64,000 nt of DNA from NCBI GenBank assembly GCA_963784065.1, contig CAWAQA010000003.1:248001-312000 (forward strand), in the 5' to 3' direction. A model generated the notes under the pieces. That model made no database searches. It was not told the origin of the DNA and saw only the letters and a program-made list of their open reading frames with translations. Source of the DNA: CAWAQA01 sp963784065 (lineage in GTDB: Bacteria > Acidobacteriota > Vicinamibacteria > Vicinamibacterales > UBA2999). Shown here in pieces: positions 18,170-26,905 of the stretch (the first letter of the stretch is position 1; the number at the start of each line of letters is the position of its first letter). Position numbers and translations under genes: made by a program.

Positions 18170-19827
18170 ATGGCAATCGAACGCAATGACCAGGAGCAGG
18201 CCACGGGAGTCAGCCGACGAGGATTTCTCTCAGGGCTCGGCGCCGGCGCCGCGGGCGCTGCGGGAGCGGTGGTTCTTCCGGCTGATGTAGCCGCCCAGAC
18301 CCGGCCACCAGAGACCCGTCCAGATCGATTCAGCCGGCTCTTCCCCAATCTCCGTCCCTTCTTCACCGAAACATCGGATCGACTCGAGAGAGCGTTGAGA
18401 GAAATCGGGTCGCTCGGCGGGATCATGGATGCCAAGGACCCGCTGGCGGAAGGCCCCATCCGCCTCATCACCAACCCGGAGTTGAGTCCCAACAATCAAG
18501 ACAACGCGGCCAATACCGCCGGCACCACGTTCTTCGGCCAGTTCCTCGACCACGACATGACCTTCGACACGACGTCGCGGCTGGGCGTGCCGACGCGGCC
18601 CGAGCGTTCGCCGAACACCCGCACGCCGCTGTTCGATCTCGATACCGTGTACGGCGGCGGCCCGACCGTCAGCCCGCAGCTATATCAGACGAGAGACAGA
18701 GCGAAATTCATCGTCGGCGACGGCGGCGCGTTCGAGGACCTGCCGAGAACAGCGCAGGGAACTGCCGTCATCCCGGATCCGCGCAACGACGAGAACATGA
18801 TGATCGCCGGGATCCAGGTGGCCATGCTCCTCTTCCACAACGCGGTGGTGGACAGGCTACGGCGGGATCGCGGACCGGGACCGGGAGCCCGACGACCGCA
18901 GAACGCCTTCGAAGAGGCCCGCCAGATCGTGACGTGGCACTATCACTGGATCATCCTCAACGAGTTCCTGCCGCAGATCGTCGGCACCAGCGTGGTCAAC
19001 GACGTATTCAGGAGCAGCCGGCGGTTTTTCACGCCCGCGGCCGGCGAGCAGAGCATCCCGGTGGAGTTCCAACTGATGTACCGGTTCGGTCACAGCCTCG
19101 TCCGGCCGTCGTACCGCGCCAATCTCAACGGCGACAGCGGACGCCGCGTTCTTCGGGTTCATCTTCGATGAAAAGCCGACGATCACCGCACCCGGCCGGC
19201 GATCCAAACGACCTGCGTGGCGGCTTCAGGGCGCCGCGGCGCTTCATCGGCTGGCAGACGTTCTTCAACTTCGGCAACGCCTTGCGGCCGCGGCCGGTCG
19301 GCGGACTCATGGGACCGCTGTCGCAGGATGTGCAGGCCGAACAAGCTGATCGACACGAGGCTCTCGACGCCACTGTTCCTGCTGCCGCTGGGCGCCATTG
19401 CCAGTGGCGACCGGCCGGTGTCGCTGGCGGAACGCAACCTGCTCCGTCACGTGACGTGGTCGGTGCCGTCGGGACAGGACGTCGCCGAAGCGCTGCGCAT
19501 TCCCGCGCTGTCGCGCAGTGAGCTTTCCGGATCTGGCGAAGTTCGGCATCGGTCTCGATCGCAGCACTCCGTTGTGGTTCTACATCCTCAGGGAAGCCGA
19601 GGTCGCCGGAAGGCGAGCCGGGCTCTCGGGCGGCCAACGGCTGGTCGGGAATGGGAGCGAGGGTCATCGCCGAGGTGTTCATCGGCCTGCTGCAGGCCGA
19701 TCCCAACTCGTTCCTCAACAGGAACCCACGGTGGCGGCCGACGTTACCGGCAGCCACGGCGGGAACATTCAAGATGATCGATTTGCTGAAGGTTGCCGGC
19801 GTCGATCCGGCCAGCCGCAGACAATAG
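18170..19827 (+). CDS. Tat-exported animal-type haem peroxidase (frameshifted)
   Basis: About 552 residues. A Tat signal, VSRRGFLSGLGAGAAGAAGA, is followed by an animal-peroxidase fold. FFGQFLDHDMTFD contains the distal His and the haem-linking Asp, MYRFGHSLVRPSYR the proximal His. A haem enzyme exported folded would oxidise substrates with peroxide in the periplasm or outside. AAAGGAGG at 18156 is a very strong ribosome-binding site. The first 1 kb is open; single-base breaks near 19133, 19192, 19336, 19522 and 19650 then move the frame, but the conserved sequence continues (FNFGNALRPRPVGGLMGPLS, TPLFLLPLGAIASGDRP, FIGLLQADPNSFLNRNPRW) to a stop at 19827. Likely sigma-54-controlled. Confidence 0.82.
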
Positions 19828-19847
19828 CGCGCGAACTCAGTGAAGAC

Positions 19848-19873
19848 GAGGCGGGCCGCCGACGGCCCGCCTC
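19848..19873 (+). terminator. Hairpin terminator after the peroxidase gene
   Basis: GAGGCGGGCC and GGCCCGCCTC form a perfect 10-bp stem with a 6-base loop, 20 bases after the peroxidase stop. There is no T-tract, so it may be an mRNA-end structure or a weak terminator. Confidence 0.6.
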
Positions 19874-19904
19874 GCGAGTCCGGCCTCGGCGTTGACAGAT
19901 GGCT

Positions 19905-19979
19905 TGGAGCGGGAGACGGGGATCGAACCCGCGACATCGAGCTTGGGAAGCTCGCGTTCTACCGCTGAACTACTCCCGC
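19905..19979 (-). tRNA. tRNA-Gly (anticodon CCC)
   Basis: On the reverse strand, GCGGGAG pairs with CTCCCGC (acceptor), GTTC with GAAC (D stem), CGAGC with GCTCG (anticodon stem) and the T arm reads GCGGG-TTCGATC-CCCGT. The anticodon loop TTCCCAA gives CCC, reading GGG. CCA is encoded. 75 bases. Confidence 0.95.
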
Positions 19980-20013
19980 CCTCTCGACGAACGCGTCATT
20001 CTAACGTATTCGT

Positions 20014-20662
20014 TCAGCGCAGCGAAACTCCGGCGGAAATGGCAAAGAGCATGCTGGCGGGCATCGTCTCCGCCGCGGCCACCCGGTACAGGCGCGCGTC
20101 GAAGCCTACGGCGATACGCCGCGTCAGGAACCATCTCGCCCCGGCGCCTGCGTTGATGGTCATCAGGCGCCCGCTGTCGCGCCGCGCCTCCACGAGGTCG
20201 AGCGTTCTGGCGCTCACCTCGGTAAGCCCGATTCCCGCGCCCAGATAACTCCAGCCCTCTTCCGTGCCGAAGTTGAAGGACATCTGGGAGGCGAGGGTCC
20301 GCAGCTCCACCGAGACACCCGGGGGTCCGCCTGGCGCGGCGGATGTGCTGGTTGATGCCGCGGGTGGCGGAATCGCCTTCCCGCGAACACTCATCACGTT
20401 CGCGCCGAAGCCAAGGCGCGCTCCACCGAGGCGGCCGACGTAGACGTGCGCACCAACGTCGAATCCCGCTCCTCTCGACGGAACGGGTGCGCCGGCCGCA
20501 ACGGGTGGAAGGAACGCGAGCCCGTTCCGGGAGGCCGATGGAGACGCCGTGCACGTCGATGACGTAAGGCCCGGGTGGGTCTGGCACGCCCTGGGCGGCC
20601 GCTGGCGCGCTGGCCAGCAGCGTGGCCACCATCAGCACCAGCGGCGCCGCACGATGCGACAC
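20014..20662 (-). CDS. Small outer-membrane beta-barrel protein (one frameshift)
   Basis: Starts at a GTG at 20662 (signal MSHRAAPLVLMVATLLASAP, then AAAQG). After a single-base shift near 20530 the barrel strands follow: GAGFDVGAHVYVGRLGG, ARLGFGANVMSVRG, GWSYLGAGIGLTEV, ITAGAGARWF-like MTINAGAGARWFLTRR and VGFDARLYRV, closing with FAISAGVSLR. Alternating small and hydrophobic residues and the short closing strand fit an OmpA/OMP_b-brl type barrel. The start overlaps the stop of the preceding small gene (TAGTG), so translation may be coupled. Function unknown. Confidence 0.65.
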
Positions 20663-20913
20663 TACTTTCCTGCTTTCGCCTTCCGCTGCTCCGCCCAATA
20701 CTTCTGCATCCGCTCGGAGACCGCCTTCCGGTTAGCTGCCGTCATGCGCCGCCGCCGCGGCGGGGCCCCGTTGCCGGCCCCCTGGCGCCCACGCCGGAAC
20801 AGCTCGGGAAACTCCGCGCGGATTGCCGCTTCCTCCTGCCGCAACTCCTCCAGCCGGGCCTTCGCGCCAAGCTGTGCCAGCTGCCGGAGTTGATCCTGAG
20901 TCAGATTCGCCAT
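20662..20913 (-). CDS. Small basic protein, 83 residues, possibly DNA-binding
   Basis: Starts MANLTQDQLRQLAQLGAKAR and ends in a very basic tail: RRRRMTAANRKAVSERMQKY, then WAEQRKAKAGK. Tails of the type MSAAxRKAISExxKxRWAxxK occur in many small bacterial proteins thought to be histone-like, but no function is proven. The N-terminal half looks helical. It follows deoC by 17 bases and its TAG stop shares a base with the next GTG start. Confidence 0.65.
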   Translation of the reverse strand: MANLTQDQLRQLAQLGAKARLEELRQEEAAIRAEFPELFRRGRQGAGNGAPPRRRRMTAANRKAVSERMQKYWAEQRKAKAGK

Positions 20914-20930
20914 CACCCTCTCCCGGTCCA

Positions 20931-21807
20931 CTAGTACCCTTTTGCGGCAGCGGCAGGCTGCTGACCGCGCGACTCCTGCACGATGCGGACGCCCGCACTG
21001 GCGCCGATGCGGGTCGCACCGGCGGCGACCATCGCCTTGAGCCCCTCGAGATCGCGGACTCCGCCCGCGGCTTTCACGCCCATCTCGTCGCCGACGACGC
21101 GCCGCATCAAGGCGACGTCGGCTGGCGTGGCGCCACCGGACGCAAAGCCCGTGGAGGTCTTCACGTAATCGGCAAGCGCGGCCTTCGCGAGTGTCGACGC
21201 CGTGACCTTCTCCTCGTCGGTCAGCAGCGCGGCCTCGATGATGACCTTGCTGAGCACGCCGGACTCGCGGCAGGGGCCGGTGACCGCCTCGATGTCGCGC
21301 TCGACCAGCCGGAGGTCGCCCGACTTCAACGCGCCGATGTTGATCACCATGTCCACCTCGGTGGCGCCGTCGAAGATCACGCGCCGCGTCTCGTAGTGCT
21401 TCACGTCGGGCGTGGTCGCGCCCGAGCGGGAATCCGACCACCGAACAGACGCGAACGCCGGTGCCTTGCAGCAGCCGGGCGCATGTCGCCACCCATGTCG
21501 GGTTCACGCAGACGCTCGCGAACGCATACTCGGCGGCTTCCCGGCACAGCGCCTCGATGTCCTTTCGCGTGGCGTCGGGCTTGAGCAGCGTGTGGTCGAT
21601 CATCGCCGCCACGCCGCCGGTGGCGCCGCCGGATGCGTGCAGGCCCAGCCGCGTCGCGCCGGCCTCGAGCACGCCGCGGAGGCGCTCGGGACAGCACTCG
21701 TACAACACGGAGTGACACGGACACCGCTCCGGCCTGCCCTGGCCCTGCAGGGCGGCGAACTCTTCGACGATGATCTGGATGAGACGCTGGACGTCGGCCG
21801 CTTGCAT
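20931..21807 (-). CDS. deoC: Deoxyribose-phosphate aldolase with N-terminal extension (one frameshift)
   Basis: Cleaves 2-deoxyribose 5-phosphate to glyceraldehyde 3-phosphate and acetaldehyde. The catalytic core starts at MIDHTLLKPDATRKDIEALC; VVGFPLG precedes the break; the Schiff-base Lys is in DYVKTSTGFASGGAT and the second Lys in MGVKAAGGVRD. A single extra G near 21418 (CTCGGGCGCG for CTC GGC GCG) splits the gene. In front of the core is an extension of about 65 residues with a Cys cluster, CPCHSVLYECCPERLRGV, absent from E. coli DeoC. Start ATG overlaps the rpiB stop (TGATG), so the two are translated together. Confidence 0.87.
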
Positions 21808-22442
21808 CAGTTGCCGGTCCGTTGCTCCAGTTCACGGATCTTCGCCAGCCGCCGGATGTACCGCGGCTCGCGCATCGGGGTGTCCACGAACGTATCGACG
21901 ATCGTCAGCGCATCGGCCGGGGTGACCAGCGCGGACCCAAGCGCGAGCACGTTCGCGCCGTTGTGCTGGCGCGCGTAGCGCGCGAGCGTCGGATTGAGGC
22001 ACATCGCGGCCCGCACCCCCGGAATCTTGTTCGCTGCGATCGTCGAGCCAAGGCCGGCGCCGTCGATGGCGATGCCCGCCTGCGCCTCGCCGCGCGCGAC
22101 CTGCCGCGCGACGGCGGCGGCGGTGTCCGGATAGTCCACCGGCTCGCTGCTGTTGGTGCCGAGATCGTGTGCGGCGATGCCGCGGCCGCGAAGGTGCCGC
22201 ACGATCGCGTCCTTGAGCGCCACCGACGTGTGATCGCCGCCGAGCGCGACGATGCGGATGTCCGCCGCCGGGGCCAGCGCCGCCGCATCCACGTCGTCAC
22301 CCTCGCGCACGATCGAGATCCGCCGGGCGTTGAGCGTGTCCTGGGCGAGCGGTGTCACGTGGCCGCCGGGCACCAGCACGATCGTGCTGCCGTGGTCGAG
22401 CACGCGCGCGTCGGCTTCGGTGATCATCTGGAAGCGTTTCAT
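21807..22442 (-). CDS. rpiB: RpiB/LacAB-family sugar-phosphate isomerase, variant subgroup
   Basis: 211 residues from the ATG at 22442 (an earlier ATG at 22481 is possible). The C-terminal 150 residues are the RpiB fold: ALGGDHTSVALKDAIVRHL, NSSEPVDYPDTAAAVARQVA and IAANKIPGVRAAMC, then HNGANVLALGSALV. The catalytic Cys of standard RpiB (CGTGIG) is replaced: the loop reads IDGAGLGST. An N-terminal domain of about 55 residues (MITEADARVL, VLVPGGHVTPLAQDTL) is extra. This variant is typical of enzymes in bacterial microcompartment loci, where it sits with DeoC, as here; no shell gene is in the window. Confidence 0.8.
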   Translation of the reverse strand: MKRFQMITEADARVLDHGSTIVLVPGGHVTPLAQDTLNARRISIVREGDDVDAAALAPAADIRIVALGGDHTSVALKDAIVRHLRGRGIAAHDLGTNSSEPVDYPDTAAAVARQVARGEAQAGIAIDGAGLGSTIAANKIPGVRAAMCLNPTLARYARQHNGANVLALGSALVTPADALTIVDTFVDTPMREPRYIRRLAKIRELEQRTGN

Positions 22443-22517
22443 GGGCAGCGCCGCTATGTTACTCTCGCCTGCGACGAACACTCAACAACGCCATCAGCGC
22501 CCGGTGGTTTCAGCAGC

Positions 22518-23051
22518 ATGCAGGTACTCATCTCGGCCGACGACATCCAGGCCCGCGTGCGCGCGCTCGCACAGGAGATCCGGCGCGATCACACCGACGG
22601 CGTGCACTTCGTGTGCGTGCTGAAGGGCGCGTTCGTATTCCTGTCCGACCTGTCGCGGGCGTTGCCGGGCGATTGCTCGCTCGACTTCATGGCGCTCTCG
22701 AGCTACGGCAAGAGCACGAAGTCGTCGGGCCAGGTGCAGCTGCTGAAGGATCTCGATACCGGCCTCGAAGGCCGCGACGTCGTCATCGTCGAGGACATCG
22801 TCGACACCGGGCTGACGCTCACCTACCTGCAGGACATCCTGCGCGCGCGCTCGCCGCGCAGCCTGCGCACGGCGTGCCTCCTCAGCAAGCCCTCGCGCCG
22901 CAAGGTCGACGTCAAGGTCGAGTACATCGGCTTCACGATCGAGGACAAGTTCGTGGTCGGCTACGGGCTGGACTACGCCGAGCGGTACCGAAACCTTCCC
23001 TACATCGGCATCATCGGCGGACTGAGACCGCCCGTGATTCCTGGTTCGTGA
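22518..23051 (+). CDS. hpt: Hypoxanthine phosphoribosyltransferase
   Basis: Purine salvage: attaches hypoxanthine or guanine to PRPP. 177 residues. VCVLKGAFVFLSDL, the flexible-loop region SSYGKSTKSSGQVQLLKDL and the PRPP motif DVVIVEDIVDTGLTL are all present, and the C-terminal DYAERYRNLPYIGII is diagnostic. It diverges from rpiB with a 75-base gap and converges on, and overlaps by 52 bases, the amidohydrolase gene. Confidence 0.95.
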   Translation: MQVLISADDIQARVRALAQEIRRDHTDGVHFVCVLKGAFVFLSDLSRALPGDCSLDFMALSSYGKSTKSSGQVQLLKDLDTGLEGRDVVIVEDIVDTGLTLTYLQDILRARSPRSLRTACLLSKPSRRKVDVKVEYIGFTIEDKFVVGYGLDYAERYRNLPYIGIIGGLRPPVIPGS

Positions 23052-24502
23052 TGTGCGACCCAGGATCGTGAAATCACCGACGAGCGGCTGCGACTGTTCT
23101 CATCGCGCAGTGATGGCGCTGCGAACCTTCGCATGACCCATGCTCCCGCTTCTTCCAGGATTGCCGCCTCGTCCAGCGTGAGCACCTTGCGGTCGCGCAT
23201 CAGCACCTTGCCGTGGACGATCGTGGTCTGCACGTCGTTGCCGCGGGTGACGTAGACGAGGTGCGAAATCGGATCGTACATGGGCGTGTGCCGCGCGGTC
23301 TTCACGTTCACCACGATGACATCGGCGCGCTTCCCGGCCTCGAGCGACCCGATCTGCTTTTCCATTCCGAGCGCGCGGGCGCCGCCGATCGTGCCCATCT
23401 CGAGCGCCGTCTTCGCGCTGACGACGCGCGGATCCATCGTCTGCAGCTTGTGCAGGAGGGACGCGACGCGCATCGCCTCGAACATGTCCAGGTCGTTGTT
23501 GCTGGCGGCGCCGTCGGTGCCGAGGCCGAGCGCCACGCCGCTGCGCAGGTACGCCGTGACCGGCGCCGTGCCGCTCGCCAGCTTCATGTTGCTTTCGGGG
23601 TTGTGCGACACGCCGACGCCGCGCGATTTCAGGATCGCCATGTCGGCGTCGGATACCCAGATACCGTGCGCGGCGATCACACCCGGCCCGAGGAAGCCAA
23701 GGCTGTCGAGATACGCGACCGGCGAGGACTTGTAACGCTCCTGCGCGGTCATCACCTCCTCGCGTGACTCGGCGAGGTGGATGATCGTCGGCACGCCGTG
23801 ACGGCGCGCGAGCTCGCGGGCGGCGCGCAGCGTGGGGCCGTCGAGCGTGTAGAGCGCGTGCGGCGCCACCGCCGGCGTGATGAGCGGGTCGCCCTTGAAT
23901 TCGGCGATGAACTTCTCGGCGCGCGCGAGTGAATCGGCGGGCGTCTTGGCGTCGGCGACCGGGAACTGGATGATCGTCTGGCCGAGCACGCCGCGCAGTC
24001 CAGCCGCCTTCGTCTCCCGCGCGATCTCCTCCTCGAAGTAGTACATGTCGGCGTAGGTCGTCGTCCCCGACTCGATCATCTCGAGCGCGGCGAGACGCGT
24101 GCCGGCGCGGACCATCTCGGGTGATACCGTCTTCGCCTCGGCCGGGAAGATGTACTTGTTCAGCCAGTCCATCAGCGCGAGGTCGTCTGCCAGCCCGCGG
24201 TAGAGGACCATCGGCGCGTGCGTATGGGTGTTGATGAGGCCGGGCATGATGATCCCCCCGGCCGCGTCGATCGTGTCCGTGCCGCGGAACTGCTTTCGGA
24301 TCGCGTCCGCGGTGTCAACGGCCACGATGTCGGCGCCGTCCACCGCCACGCCGCCATTCTGGATGACGCGTCCCGCGCCATCCATCGTGACGACGATGCC
24401 GTTGGTCACGAGGAGCGAGACCTGGCGCGGGCCAGTCTGCGCCAGAACGCCCGCGAAGGCGGCGAGGAGCACCGCAACGGTCGCGAGAACACGAATGCGC
24501 AT
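23000..24502 (-). CDS. Exported amidohydrolase of the MTA/SAH deaminase family
   Basis: 500 residues. The N-terminal part MRIRVLATVAVLLAAFAGVL is a signal peptide, unusual because the close relatives are cytoplasmic. Metal and substrate residues are intact: NTHTHAPMVL (HxH), HLAES, AAHGIW and LGTDGAASNNDLDM, followed by GSLEAGKRADVIVV. It would deaminate adenosine-like or thiomethyladenosine-like compounds, or another cyclic amine, in the periplasm. The last 35 residues (from about SLRDENSRS) do not resemble the family and overlap the 3' end of hpt, so an unseen frameshift before the natural stop is likely. Confidence 0.85.
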   Translation of the reverse strand: MRIRVLATVAVLLAAFAGVLAQTGPRQVSLLVTNGIVVTMDGAGRVIQNGGVAVDGADIVAVDTADAIRKQFRGTDTIDAAGGIIMPGLINTHTHAPMVLYRGLADDLALMDWLNKYIFPAEAKTVSPEMVRAGTRLAALEMIESGTTTYADMYYFEEEIARETKAAGLRGVLGQTIIQFPVADAKTPADSLARAEKFIAEFKGDPLITPAVAPHALYTLDGPTLRAARELARRHGVPTIIHLAESREEVMTAQERYKSSPVAYLDSLGFLGPGVIAAHGIWVSDADMAILKSRGVGVSHNPESNMKLASGTAPVTAYLRSGVALGLGTDGAASNNDLDMFEAMRVASLLHKLQTMDPRVVSAKTALEMGTIGGARALGMEKQIGSLEAGKRADVIVVNVKTARHTPMYDPISHLVYVTRGNDVQTTIVHGKVLMRDRKVLTLDEAAILEEAGAWVMRRFAAPSLRDENSRSRSSVISRSWVAHHEPGITGGLSPPMMPM

Positions 24503-24574
24503 ACGGGAATTCTATGTCGTGAACGAGGGGACGGGTCTGCCGATCCGGCGAGCTGAACGACCGAACGTATCATA

Positions 24575-25204
24575 GTGCCTGTGCCTCTACACATCGTCGA
24601 TCACCCGCTCGTGCACGATGCCCTCATGGAGTTGCGCGATGTCAGGACCGCGCCCCCGGAGTTCCGGCGGGCCGCCAACCGCATCAGCGTGCTGCTGGCG
24701 GCCGAGGCGCTGAAGGACGTGCCGGCGGCGCCGGCCACGGTCACCACCCCGCTGGGCCCGGCGGACGGCCGGATCGTCAGAACGGACGTCGTCGTCGTGC
24801 CCGTGCTGCGCGCGGGCCTCGGGATGCTTGACGCGGTCCTGGAACTGCTCCCGGCCGCGCGCGTCGGCCACATCGGCCTGCAACGCGACGAGGCGACCGC
24901 GATCGCGTCGAAGTACTACACCAAGCTGCCGTCAGATCTTGCGGCCAGCTATGTGCTGATGATCGATCCGATGCTGGCCACCGGCGGCAGCGCCGTCGCC
25001 GCCATCGATTTGATCAAGGCGGCGGGCGCACGCACCATTCGGATGATTTGCATCGTCGCCGCCCCGGACGGCGTCGCGCTGGTCGAGCAGCATCATCCGG
25101 ACGTGCTGGTTTACGCGCCGGTGGTGGACCGCGAGCTCAACGCACACAAGTTCATCGTCCCCGGGCTCGGCGATTTCGGGGACCGGCTCTACGGGACCGT
25201 TTGA
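24575..25204 (+). CDS. upp: Uracil phosphoribosyltransferase
   Basis: Pyrimidine salvage: uracil plus PRPP to UMP. 209 residues, GTG start at 24575 (a second GTG at 24581 is possible). VPVLRAGLGMLDAV, SKYYTKLPSDL and the PRPP motif VLMIDPMLATGGSAVAAIDL are intact, and the C-terminus GLGDFGDRLYGT is diagnostic. Together with hpt it makes a nucleobase-salvage pair around the exported nucleoside-type deaminase. Confidence 0.95.
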   Translation: MPVPLHIVDHPLVHDALMELRDVRTAPPEFRRAANRISVLLAAEALKDVPAAPATVTTPLGPADGRIVRTDVVVVPVLRAGLGMLDAVLELLPAARVGHIGLQRDEATAIASKYYTKLPSDLAASYVLMIDPMLATGGSAVAAIDLIKAAGARTIRMICIVAAPDGVALVEQHHPDVLVYAPVVDRELNAHKFIVPGLGDFGDRLYGTV

Positions 25205-25231
25205 GGCACGGCTCTTGAGAGCACGGAGGAT

Positions 25232-26143
25232 GTGAAATCCGCCTGGGTGCTTAGTGTCGGGCTGGCGGTATTGTCAGCCACCGCGACGACACCGGGCGCC
25301 GCCGTTCAGCCGGTCGCCGTCGACTTTCAGAACGTCAACGTCCACCTCGCAGCCAACGCCGTTCTCGAGGTGAGACGGCTGCAGGGCGCACTGGTGCCCA
25401 CCCGTCCCGACGTTCCACCCTCGTTCGACGATCTCAAGTCGTACACCTTGCGCATAGACAGGGGCGAAGTCGCGATGACGCCAGCCAGCCTCACGGCCGT
25501 CCTCAACGACTTCGTCTTCAACTACGACGGCGCCCCGATTACGAACGTGACCGTCTCCATCGAGAACGGTCAGTTGAAGCAGACAGGCACTCTGCGCAAA
25601 GGGATCGCGATCCCCTTCACCATCGTCGCGGATATGACGGTGACGCCGGACGGGCGGATCAGGCTGCATCCCACGTCGGTCAAGGCGGTCGGCCTTCCAA
25701 CGGGCGGGCTCATGAAACTCTTCCACGTCGAGCTCGACAACCTGATCAAGTCGAACCGGGCACGCGGCTTCGAGATCGAGGGCAATGACTTCCTGCTGCT
25801 GCCCGACCGCCTGGTTCCCGCACCTCGCATCTCCGGGCGCCTCACCAGCGTTCGCATCGAGGGCAATCGCATCGTGGAAAGATTCGGGAGCCAGCCTGCG
25901 CACGCGGCCGACACCGTGGCGAAGAACTACATGTATTACCGCGGCGGCGTGCTCCGGTTCGGCAAGCTGACGATGAGCGACACGGATCTGCGGCTCATCG
26001 ACGCAGACCCGCAGGATCCGTTCGAGTTCTCACCGGCGCAGTACTTGACGCAACTCGTCGCGGGTTACTCGAAGAGCCTGCCGAATGGAGGCCTGCGCAC
26101 GGTCATGCCGGACCTTGACGAGGCGGCGAAGGCCGGCCGCTGA
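25232..26143 (+). CDS. Exported protein of unknown function
   Basis: 303 residues from a GTG at 25232 with CACGGAGGA upstream. Signal peptide ending GAAVQ. The mature protein is beta-rich with repeated strands such as VSIENGQLKQTGTLR, VADMTVTPDGRIRLHP and ISGRLTSVRIEGNRIV. The pattern of alternating strands and a phrase like LHPTSVKAVGLP recalls periplasmic lipid- or membrane-binding beta proteins (LmeA/DUF2993-like), but I cannot assign it. 27 bases after upp. Confidence 0.65.
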   Translation: MKSAWVLSVGLAVLSATATTPGAAVQPVAVDFQNVNVHLAANAVLEVRRLQGALVPTRPDVPPSFDDLKSYTLRIDRGEVAMTPASLTAVLNDFVFNYDGAPITNVTVSIENGQLKQTGTLRKGIAIPFTIVADMTVTPDGRIRLHPTSVKAVGLPTGGLMKLFHVELDNLIKSNRARGFEIEGNDFLLLPDRLVPAPRISGRLTSVRIEGNRIVERFGSQPAHAADTVAKNYMYYRGGVLRFGKLTMSDTDLRLIDADPQDPFEFSPAQYLTQLVAGYSKSLPNGGLRTVMPDLDEAAKAGR

Positions 26144-26212
26144 GATGCTGCTGTGTTAGACTGAGCGTTCCAGGCGGGCCTGCTGGTTCGCTCTTCAAGC
26201 GTACGACCTCAC

Positions 26213-26287
26213 GGGCGCGTGGCTCAGCGGTAGAGCATTCGCTTCACACGCGAGGGGTCGGTGGTTCGATTCCACCCGCGCCCACCA
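26213..26287 (+). tRNA. tRNA-Val (anticodon CAC)
   Basis: GGGCGCG pairs with CGCGCCC (acceptor), GCTC with GAGC (D stem), TTCGC with GCGAG (anticodon stem with one T-G pair), and the T arm is GGTGG-TTCGATT-CCACC. Loop TTCACAC gives anticodon CAC, reading GTG. CCA is encoded at 26285-26287. Followed directly by tandem repeats. Confidence 0.95.
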
Positions 26288-26905
26288 ATCCTCACTTCGT
26301 TCGGATTGTCGGGCGCGGCGGCACTCAGGCACGCGGCCGACGCTTCGCGTCCGCCAGCGGGCACGATTCCACTCCAACTGCCAACCCTCACTTCGTTCGG
26401 ATTGTCGGGCGCGGCGGCACTCAGGCACGCGGCCGACGCTTCGCGTCCGCCAGCGGGCACGATTCCACCCAACTGCAATCCTCACTTCGTTCGGAGTTGT
26501 CGGGCGCGGCGGCACTCAGGCACGCGGCCAACGCTCCCGCGTCCGCCAGCGAGCACGATTCCACTCCAACTGCCAACCCTCACTTCGTTCGGAGTTGTCG
26601 GGCGCGGCGGCACTCAGGCACGCGGCCAACGCTCCCGCGTCCGCCAGCGAGCACGATTCCACTCCAACTGCAATCGTCACTTCGTTCGGAGTTGTCGGGC
26701 GCGGCGGCACTCAGGCAGGCGGCCAACGCTCCCGCGTTCGCCAGCGAGCACGATTCCACTCCAACTGCCAACTCTTACTTCGTTCGGATTGTCGGGGCGC
26801 GGCGGCACTCAGGCGCGCGGCGAACGCTCCGAGTCCGCCAGCGGGCCCGATTCCACCTCTACCTCACTTCGTTCGCCGCGATCAGGGAACGCGATTCCCC
26901 AGGTT
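26288..26905 (+). repeat. Seven tandem repeats of 89-98 bp attached to tRNA-Val
   Basis: Units begin (at CCTCACTTCGTTCGG) at about 26290, 26386, 26480, 26578, 26675, 26773 and 26862; the last is partial. Each of units 1-6 ends with CGATTCCAC followed by about 20 bases that align with the tRNA-Val 3' end (T loop to CCA), with the acceptor bases decayed. So every copy is a spacer plus a degraded tRNA tail. Units 1-2 carry GGATTGTCGGG and units 3-5 GGAGTTGTCGGG, showing at least two expansion rounds. The apparent reading frames here are repeat artefacts. Confidence 0.85.

Noticed and set aside
17988..18290. Leader peptide of about 100 codons before the peroxidase
   Set aside because: It overlaps the peroxidase start in another frame, has no good ribosome site and has shadow-like composition.
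26288..26905. CRISPR array
   Set aside because: Repeats are contiguous, 89-98 bp, with no unique spacers, and follow a tRNA; no cas genes nearby.
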